A DNA stretch of 64,000 bases, from assembly GCA_900766055.1 (NCBI GenBank), contig CAAFTZ010000116.1, positions 10,988 through 74,987 of the forward strand, written 5' to 3'. Origin of the DNA: an uncultured Parasutterella sp. (GTDB lineage: Bacteria; Pseudomonadota; Gammaproteobacteria; Burkholderiales; Burkholderiaceae_F). The notes below the pieces were generated by a model that was not told the origin of the DNA, made no database searches, and was given only the letters and a program-made list of their open reading frames with translations. Position 1 is the stretch's first letter; each line of letters opens with the position of its first letter. Shown here in pieces: positions 58,803 to 64,000 of the stretch. The position numbers and the translations under genes are program-made.

Positions 58803-58826
58803 AAAAAGGAGGCGAACCTCCTTTGG
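58803..58826 (-). terminator. terminator after dsbA
   Basis: AAAGGAGG (58805-58812) and CCTCCTTT (58817-58824) form an 8-bp stem around a CGAA tetraloop. On the minus strand the T-run TTTTTCTTTTTT follows, matching a strong terminator of the dsbA gene. Confidence 0.88.
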
Positions 58827-58837
58827 ACCGAAGCCGT

Positions 58838-59467
58838 TTATTTTTTAGCGGCTCGTTCTTTTTCGATCAGGTAATTCATGACCTGAATTGCACCTTCTCG
58901 AGTGCCGACCATGTGCGGGGCGGTGATGTATTTACCGTTGACTGCGTTGGCGGGCGTACCGTCGATTTCATAAGCCTGCCAGGTCTTGAAAGCTCGGTCA
59001 TTCTTAACTTTGGTCGAGAAAGAGTTGGCGTTCTTTAAGAACTCTTCTTTGTTCAGACCGTTCTGAGCAAAGAAATCCGCAATGCTGTTAAGGTCAGGGA
59101 ATTCTTTTCTTTCCTTGATGACAGCATTAAACAGCATTTCGTGGTAGGGATGCAGTTTGTGCATTGCTTCTAAGGCGTAGTAAGCCTTAGTGAAGTGGAA
59201 GCTCTTCGGAGTCCAGGCAACAGGAATCTGACGGAATACGACGTCGTCCGGAAGCTTTTCGCTCCAGGGCAGGACATCTTTTTCATAGGTGTAGCAGTGC
59301 GGGCAGGTGTAAGCGAAGAAAGTTAAGACTTCGATCTTCTTGGGGTCCTGCGTCTGCACCGGTGTTTTCAAGACCGTGTAGTCCTGTCCTGCGACCGGAT
59401 TTTCAGCAGAGGCATGTCCTACGATCGGAAGCAAAAGGCATGCGGATAATAAAATTCTTCGAAGCAT
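58838..59467 (-). CDS. dsbA: thiol:disulfide interchange protein DsbA-type
   Basis: DsbA oxidises cysteine pairs in exported proteins. The 209-residue product has a signal peptide (MLRRILLSACLLLPIVGHASA). The active site is Cys55-Pro-His-Cys58 in FFAYTCPHCYTYEKDVLPW, and the cis-proline region is EIDGTPANAVNGKY. The partner DsbB is not in this window. It lies 66 bases after the SPOR gene and ends with its own terminator. Confidence 0.94.
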   Translation of the reverse strand: MLRRILLSACLLLPIVGHASAENPVAGQDYTVLKTPVQTQDPKKIEVLTFFAYTCPHCYTYEKDVLPWSEKLPDDVVFRQIPVAWTPKSFHFTKAYYALEAMHKLHPYHEMLFNAVIKERKEFPDLNSIADFFAQNGLNKEEFLKNANSFSTKVKNDRAFKTWQAYEIDGTPANAVNGKYITAPHMVGTREGAIQVMNYLIEKERAAKK

Positions 59468-59533
59468 AAGTTTTGACCTACTAATACGAAAGAACCGGAG
59501 GGAAGAACTCCCTTCGGTCCGGTGAATAAAAAA

Positions 59534-60076
59534 TTATTTAATACGTCCGACAGTCGCCGTGATGGAGTTGGCCTGAAGCTTAGATTTAACGTCGTTGGCT
59601 TCCTGGGCTGTTCCGTACGGTCCGAGGCGGACGCGATAAAGAGTTTTTGCCCCGTCCGTTCTGGGAATGACACGGGCCTCGAATCCAAGGAAACCAAGTT
59701 CTGCTCTTCGGGCTTCGGCGTCAACCTGAGTGCTGAAGGCTCCTGCCTGAACCACAAAGCGGGAACCCTGTTCAATCTGAAGCTTGGTTTCTTCAGCAGC
59801 TTGCTCGCTTGTCGGCGGCTCTACCGTCACGACGCGGCTCTTAGGTGCGTTTACAGGGGCGCCGCTGCTGGCAGAAAGCGGCTTATTCGGATCGGGAATC
59901 GTACCGCCGGCGATAGGATTGATTTTTTCGCTGGCTTGATTAACTTTATTTACGAATGGGATCGGAGCCTTAGTGATGTACAGCGCCGCCGCTGCGCAGC
60001 AGCCGACACCGATGACTCCTCCTACGAGGAATCCGTAAAACCAGGTTCCAAATCCGCCGCCGGAATTTCTTGCCAT
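59534..60076 (-). CDS. SPOR-domain membrane protein
   Basis: The 180-residue product has an N-terminal membrane helix (WFYGFLVGGVIGVGCCAAAALY), a Pro/Ser-rich linker, and a SPOR domain at the C-terminus: FVVQAGAFSTQVDAEARRAEL, then YRVRLGPYGTAQEANDV. SPOR domains bind glycan strands lacking stem peptides at division sites. FtsN-like function is possible. It lies 12 bases after argS, the usual Burkholderiales placement, and before dsbA. Confidence 0.9.
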   Translation of the reverse strand: MARNSGGGFGTWFYGFLVGGVIGVGCCAAAALYITKAPIPFVNKVNQASEKINPIAGGTIPDPNKPLSASSGAPVNAPKSRVVTVEPPTSEQAAEETKLQIEQGSRFVVQAGAFSTQVDAEARRAELGFLGFEARVIPRTDGAKTLYRVRLGPYGTAQEANDVKSKLQANSITATVGRIK

Positions 60077-60088
60077 GGAGCTTAAACC

Positions 60089-61834
60089 TTATTTAGTTGA
60101 GTCAGTCGGTTGATCGGCACGAGACAATCTTTCGGGAGCTGAGATACCTAAGATTTCCAGTCCGTTGCGCAGCACCTGTCGAGTGGCGACCAGAAGGGCC
60201 AAGCGGGCGTTGCGCAGCTTTTCGTCATCGACCAGCACTCTTTCGGCATTGTAGAAAGAATGGAAATCAGCAGCCAGTTCCTTAAGGTACGTGACCAATG
60301 CTAAAGGAGACAGATCATCAGCACCGTTTGCCAAAGCCGTCGGGAAATCAGAAAGCTTGCTCATCAGTCTGAGTTCTGTCGGAGCAGTCAGGGAAGATAA
60401 ATCTTCAGCTGTCATTTCTTCAACAGAGGGAACTGCAATGCCTTTTTCCTGCGCTTGAGCAAAGACAGAACAGATTCTGGCATGGGCGTACTGCAGGTAG
60501 TAGACCGGGTTTTCATCGGACTGACTCAGCGCCAAATCCACATCGAAAACAAACTCAGCGTCGGCTCTGCGGTTGACCATGAAGAGACGTGCGGCATCTT
60601 TTCCGACCCAGTTGACCAGGTCAGAAAGCGTGACGTATGTGCCGCTGCGTTTGCTCATCTTCACCGGCTGTCCGTCTTTGACCACCTGGAGCATCTTGTG
60701 AAGCATGTACTCAGGGAAAGTTTTCGGAATATTGAAACCGAATTCTCCCGAAGCAGCCTGGATGCCGGCACGGACGCGTGCGACGGTGCCGTGATGGTCG
60801 GACCCCTGGATGTTTAAAGCTCGGTTGAAGCCGCGCTCAAATTTGGCTAAGTGATAGGCAACGTCCGGTACGAAATAGGTGTAGGAACCGTCAGCTTTGC
60901 GCATGACGCGGTCTTTATCGTCGCCGTAATCCGTGCTCTTAAACCACAAAGCGCCGTCTTTTTCGTATGTTTTGCCTGCGTTCTGAATTGCCTGAAGGGC
61001 TTTAGCGACTCTGCCGTCGGAGTACAAGGAGCTTTCCAAGTAATAGTTGTCGAAAGCTACACCAAGGGCCGTCAGGTCCTTGTGCTGTTCCTCTCTGAGA
61101 TAAGCGACGGCGTATGCGCGGATGTTCTCGAGGTCATCCGGATTTCCGTTGCTTTCTACTACTTTGCCGTCGAAAGTATGGATCGGTTTCTTGGCGAGAA
61201 AATCATGGGCTATGTCGAGAACATAAGCGCCCTTGTAGCCGTCTTCGGGGAATTCGAAAGGCTTGTTCTGGAGTTCGTAGCAGCGAGCCTGAACGCTGAT
61301 CGCCAGATTATGAATCTGGTTGCCGGCGTCGTTGTAGTAAAACTCACGCGTGACCGTCCAGCCTTGGCTTTTAAGCATACGAGAGAGAACGTCACCTAAA
61401 GCGCCCTGTCTTGCATGGCCCAAATGAAGCGGTCCGGTCGGGTTGGCCGATACGTATTCCAGAAGAATGGACTCTCCCGTGTGGGCGTCGGAGCAGCCGT
61501 AAGCCGGGCCTTCTTTCAAAATTTCTCGAACGACATCCTGCTTAAGAGAAGGTGCAAGTTTGAGATTGATAAATCCGGGGCCGGCAATCTCAATAGCAGA
61601 AAACATCTCGGAGTCAGCGGTTTCTTTTCGAAGCTCTTCGACCAGTTTTTCCGCAATGACTCTCGGAGGCTGCTTCATGGCTTTTGCACATTGGAGCGCC
61701 ACTGTGCAGGCAATGTCACCGTGGCTCTGCTGCTTAGGACGTTCAAGAACAATTTTGGTGTTCTCGGGAGCGCCGACGGCCGCCAGAGCATTCTTGAAAA
61801 GCTCGGTGATTTTGGTTTTCTGTGAGACAAGCAT
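60089..61834 (-). CDS. argS: arginyl-tRNA synthetase
   Basis: ArgRS charges tRNA-Arg. The 581-residue product has the HIGH-like motif NPTGPLHLGHARQGALGD near residue 133, the KMSKS-like KMSKRSGTYVTL near 390 and the C-terminal anticodon-binding part around LEILGISAPERL. It precedes the SPOR gene and follows folE2 in the leftward block. The tRNA-Arg(CCG) at 30410 is a substrate of this enzyme. Confidence 0.96.
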   Translation of the reverse strand: MLVSQKTKITELFKNALAAVGAPENTKIVLERPKQQSHGDIACTVALQCAKAMKQPPRVIAEKLVEELRKETADSEMFSAIEIAGPGFINLKLAPSLKQDVVREILKEGPAYGCSDAHTGESILLEYVSANPTGPLHLGHARQGALGDVLSRMLKSQGWTVTREFYYNDAGNQIHNLAISVQARCYELQNKPFEFPEDGYKGAYVLDIAHDFLAKKPIHTFDGKVVESNGNPDDLENIRAYAVAYLREEQHKDLTALGVAFDNYYLESSLYSDGRVAKALQAIQNAGKTYEKDGALWFKSTDYGDDKDRVMRKADGSYTYFVPDVAYHLAKFERGFNRALNIQGSDHHGTVARVRAGIQAASGEFGFNIPKTFPEYMLHKMLQVVKDGQPVKMSKRSGTYVTLSDLVNWVGKDAARLFMVNRRADAEFVFDVDLALSQSDENPVYYLQYAHARICSVFAQAQEKGIAVPSVEEMTAEDLSSLTAPTELRLMSKLSDFPTALANGADDLSPLALVTYLKELAADFHSFYNAERVLVDDEKLRNARLALLVATRQVLRNGLEILGISAPERLSRADQPTDSTK

Positions 61835-61863
61835 AAAAGACCTATTTCCTAATCAGAGCAGGA

Positions 61864-62670
61864 TTATTCCGCCTTTTGTCTCTTGTCAAAGTGCAGAGAA
61901 GCAAAGGCAGAGTGGTTATGAATTGATTCAAAGTTTTCTGCTTCGACCGTGAAGGCGAGAATTGCCGGTTCGTCCTGGCATTTGATAGCGACGTCACGAA
62001 CAAGGTCTTCGACAAACTTCGGATTTTCATAGGCGTGTTCCGTGACGTATTTCTCGTCGGAACGTTTCAGCAGTCCCCAAACCTGGCAAGAAGCGCAGCT
62101 TTCGATCATTTCAATCTGCTTTTCAATGGGGAAGTTCGTTTCAAGCTCTGCAGTGATGGAAACGTGAGAGCGCTGATTGTGAGCGCCGTACTTACTGATT
62201 TCCTTGCTGCAGGGGCAAAGGCTGGTGACCGGAGCAATGACTTCCTGGGTCACGGTAATCTTTCCGTCCACGCACTCGGCTGTCAGAACTACGTCATAGT
62301 CCATCGTGCTCTGGAGGTGGGAGACGGGAGCGGATTTTTCCATAAAGAAGGGGAAAGCCAAGCGGATATAGCCGCCGTCGGACTTCAGGGAAGCGAGCAT
62401 TTCCTGCATGACTTCGACCATCATCTGAGGAGCAAAAGGTTTATTGATGCCGCCGAGCAGAGTCCAGAATCTGGACATATGCGTACCCTTCTTGTCTGCG
62501 GGCAGGGAAACATACATTTCGACATCGGCCACAGTATGCTGTGCACCGCTCTGGCTTTTTACCAGAATAGGGGTTCGGATACCTTTGACGCCGACGCGAC
62601 GAATGGGAATATTTCTTCTGTCAGCCGAAGACTGGACATCAGGAAGAACCATTAATTTATTATCTGTCAT
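61864..62670 (-). CDS. folE2: GTP cyclohydrolase FolE2
   Basis: FolE2 (type IB) makes dihydroneopterin triphosphate for folate and queuosine routes, often under zinc limitation. From ATG 62670 (AGAGGA ahead) it has 268 residues. Family features are GIRTPILVKSQSGAQHTVADVEMYVSLP near the N-terminus and the Cys-containing active-site region VTSLCPCSKEISKYGAHNQRS. The C-terminal part reads ENFESIHNHSAFA. A longer frame to 62706 is not needed. It is the first gene of the leftward argS block. Confidence 0.93.
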   Translation of the reverse strand: MTDNKLMVLPDVQSSADRRNIPIRRVGVKGIRTPILVKSQSGAQHTVADVEMYVSLPADKKGTHMSRFWTLLGGINKPFAPQMMVEVMQEMLASLKSDGGYIRLAFPFFMEKSAPVSHLQSTMDYDVVLTAECVDGKITVTQEVIAPVTSLCPCSKEISKYGAHNQRSHVSITAELETNFPIEKQIEMIESCASCQVWGLLKRSDEKYVTEHAYENPKFVEDLVRDVAIKCQDEPAILAFTVEAENFESIHNHSAFASLHFDKRQKAE

Positions 62671-63009
62671 TGAAATCCTCTGTAAAACCGAATAGTTCGG
62701 CCACAATACATAGTCTGTGGAGTATACCTCTAAATATAGCGGCTGCTTTTAAGCATGTTGGCTGTCAAGTCGAGAAAAACCTAGGCTTTAAAGGGTTTTC
62801 GACAATCGGAATCAGACCTCCGACGGCGTTTCCCAAAAGAAAAGGAAGGGTGGAGCTAGAAGAGGGGCCCACAAATTTTTACAACGTCTTTCAGTTTTGA
62901 TGAGTTTTGCTTTGTATCAAATCTAATTAGTTATATATTAGGGCAATGGAATAAGTATCCATGAAACCTCAAAGAGGTTGCCGCTAAGTTAATAAGAAGG
63001 GGAGAGTTC
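62671..63009. other. divergent intergenic region between folE2 and two small membrane genes
   Basis: This 339-base gap has no gene I can support. It contains a CCACA/TGTGG inverted repeat (62700-62719) close to folE2 and an AT-rich part with TATATT near 62934, plausible for the -10 of the rightward genes. I find no riboswitch or clear Zur palindrome. A GGGGAGA site precedes the next gene. Confidence 0.35.
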
Positions 63010-63315
63010 GTGCGTTATCCTATTTCCAAGCTCATTTGGGCCGGCTTGATCATTGCTCTCATATTTTTGGGCGCGATGTTTATTCTTCCGGTAGTAGGTG
63101 CGGTACTTATCGGTGTGTTTGCACTTTCCTGCCTCATTTGGCTCAGCAGTAAAATCTTCGGCTTTTTTCAAGGCGGAAGGACTTACACCGAAGACAACCC
63201 CGGCGACTATTACGATGCGTCGGCGAGGACTTCGATCGTTCCCAAGAAGTGGAATAAGACTCAGGCGGTCGACGCTGAAGTTATCGAAGTAGAAGAAATA
63301 AAAAAAGAGAAATAA
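63010..63315 (+). CDS. small membrane protein with acidic tail, unknown
   Basis: The 101-residue product (GTG start with GGGGAGA ahead) has two hydrophobic segments (LIWAGLIIALIFLGAMFIL and VVGAVLIGVFALSCLIWL). A soluble tail rich in Tyr, Asp and Glu follows, ending EVEEIKKEK. I recognise no family. It lies 5 bases before the next small gene, so the two are probably cotranscribed. Confidence 0.65.
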   Translation: MRYPISKLIWAGLIIALIFLGAMFILPVVGAVLIGVFALSCLIWLSSKIFGFFQGGRTYTEDNPGDYYDASARTSIVPKKWNKTQAVDAEVIEVEEIKKEK

Positions 63316-63320
63316 CCGAA

Positions 63321-63686
63321 ATGTCTGGCATACAACAACCGACAAAAACACCGATCTCCGAATCAAAGATTGCCGTATTTTGGCGTACTGCCTTATATCT
63401 GTTCTCTGCAGGAATGATGGGAAAGGCGGCGGCCGGCTTTTCGGACGGCTTTGTCGCCGAAGCTGTCGGCGATCTCGGTCTGTCACTCGTCTTCATCGGT
63501 ATGTGCTTTCGAAGCACGGAACTGGCGATATTGGCATACATATCCGATCCGGCAAAGAGAGAAGCCGCCATCGAAAAGCTGAGACAAAAAGAACGCGTCA
63601 AACGCCCGTGGATCAGCCATTTGATGAATGCCGGCTGGGTCTGTTTATTGGCCGGTGTCGCAGGCCAATTGTCAAATTTCTTTTAA
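63321..63686 (+). CDS. small membrane protein, unknown
   Basis: The 121-residue product (ATG 63321) has about three hydrophobic stretches (FWRTALYLFSAGMMGKAAAG, LGLSLVFIGMCFRSTELAIL and MNAGWVCLLAGVAGQLSN). Basic segments (PAKREAAIEKLRQKERVKR) separate them. I do not recognise the family. It ends about 25 bases before the first tRNA-Tyr, whose promoter overlaps its end. Confidence 0.65.
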   Translation: MSGIQQPTKTPISESKIAVFWRTALYLFSAGMMGKAAAGFSDGFVAEAVGDLGLSLVFIGMCFRSTELAILAYISDPAKREAAIEKLRQKERVKRPWISHLMNAGWVCLLAGVAGQLSNFF

Positions 63687-63697
63687 TCATGTAGAAT
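63669..63697 (+). promoter_or_regulatory. sigma-70 promoter of the first tRNA-Tyr
   Basis: TTGTCA (63669-63674) and TAGAAT (63692-63697) are spaced by 17 bases and end about 14 bases before the tRNA. The -35 overlaps the end of the upstream small gene. Confidence 0.65.
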
Positions 63698-63710
63698 GCG
63701 CACTTTCTCC

Positions 63711-63796
63711 GGAGGGGTGCCCGAGTGGCTAAAGGGGGCAGACTGTAAATCTGTTGGCTTACGCCTACGATGGTTCGAATCCATCCCCCTCCACCA
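63711..63796 (+). tRNA. tRNA-Tyr(GTA)
   Basis: The 86-base class II tRNA has acceptor GGAGGGG pairing with CCCCTCC, discriminator A and encoded CCA. Anticodon loop CTGTAAA carries GTA, and there is a long variable arm and T-arm GATGGTTCGAATCCATC. A second, identical-looking copy starts 125 bases later. Confidence 0.96.
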
Positions 63797-63875
63797 GAGG
63801 TTCTGACGTAAGTCGGAAGACGATTGCCCAAGTTGGTGAGATCTGTCAAAACTTGTAAAAAATTTTGCCGTAGAC

Positions 63876-63904
63876 TTGACAAACTAAAATAAACTTGTCA
63901 AAAT
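63876..63904 (+). promoter_or_regulatory. promoter between the two tRNA-Tyr genes
   Basis: A perfect TTGACA (63876-63881) is followed after 17 bases by CAAAAT (63899-63904), 18 bases before the second tRNA. This suggests the second copy can be transcribed independently. Confidence 0.55.
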
Positions 63905-63921
63905 CTGCGTTCTCCGAGAGT

Positions 63922-64000
63922 GGAGGGGTGCCCGAGTGGCTAAAGGGGGCAGACTGTAAATCTGTTGGCTTACGCCTACGATGGTTCGAATCCATCCCCC
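63922..64000 (+). tRNA. tRNA-Tyr(GTA), second copy, cut by window end
   Basis: From 63922 the sequence repeats the first tRNA-Tyr base for base over its first 79 positions, through the anticodon arm with GTA and the T-arm. The 3' acceptor strand lies beyond the window. Confidence 0.93.

Noticed and set aside
63797..63921. Possible attachment site or mobile element between the tRNA-Tyr copies
   Set aside because: No integrase, no direct repeat beyond the tRNA genes themselves and only 125 bases of spacer, which holds a promoter.

Overview
The window is an ordinary chromosomal stretch from a betaproteobacterium, most likely a Sutterellaceae member related to Parasutterella. This placement is an inference. 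It rests on the rnpA-yidD-yidC-mnmE-mnmG-rsmG and parAB-atp synteny, a Burkholderiales-style trio of DUF971 gene, ubiE and a Tim44-like gene, a Bug-type periplasmic receptor, a moderate GC content and menaquinone-type genes. No phage, insertion sequence, integrase or CRISPR array is visible.

Layout. At 1-4525 the replication genes gyrB (cut by the window edge), dnaN and dnaA run leftward. From 4899 to 11837 rpmH, rnpA, yidD, yidC, mnmE, mnmG and rsmG run rightward, with one small membrane gene reversed between yidC and mnmE. The 373-base rpmH-dnaA gap is the expected oriC position, but I see no canonical DnaA box there. At 11946-16334 a leftward block carries an MCE/Mla-type lipid transporter (STAS-permease, ATPase, MCE protein, lipoprotein) and a secreted flavodoxin-like protein. 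It sits between rsmG and parA, which are usually neighbours. parA and parB follow, then the complete atpIBEFHAGDC operon (18404-25327). Two parS-like sites lie in mnmE and in the mnmE-mnmG junction, so partition genes and their centromere sites are about 8 kb apart.

From 25425 to 37557 are a universal stress protein, hemE, priA, a U32 tRNA-hydroxylation protein, tRNA-Arg(CCG), a DUF971 protein, ubiE, a Tim44-like protein, a sodium:solute symporter, glmU and glmS. From 37623 to 47565 are marC, a TetR repressor divergent from a Bug receptor-menB-menE unit, an HtrA protease behind a two-component system, a small membrane protein and an AEC transporter. From 47624 to 50951 is a cytochrome bd operon with three accessory small proteins (cydP-cydA-cydB-cydX-ybgE). 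The remainder holds a DUF1801 protein with a histone-like Lys/Ala tail, a DUF3455 lipoprotein, an MFS exporter, sstT, a NarJ-like chaperone, recQ, an SDR, dsbA, a SPOR protein, argS, folE2, two small membrane proteins and two tandem tRNA-Tyr genes, the second cut by the window end.

The most striking observation is that dnaA, normally essential, is interrupted by an in-frame TAA in the AAA+ arginine-finger motif. A missense change lies two codons upstream, and the downstream frame is intact. This is either a sequencing or assembly error, or something biologically remarkable.
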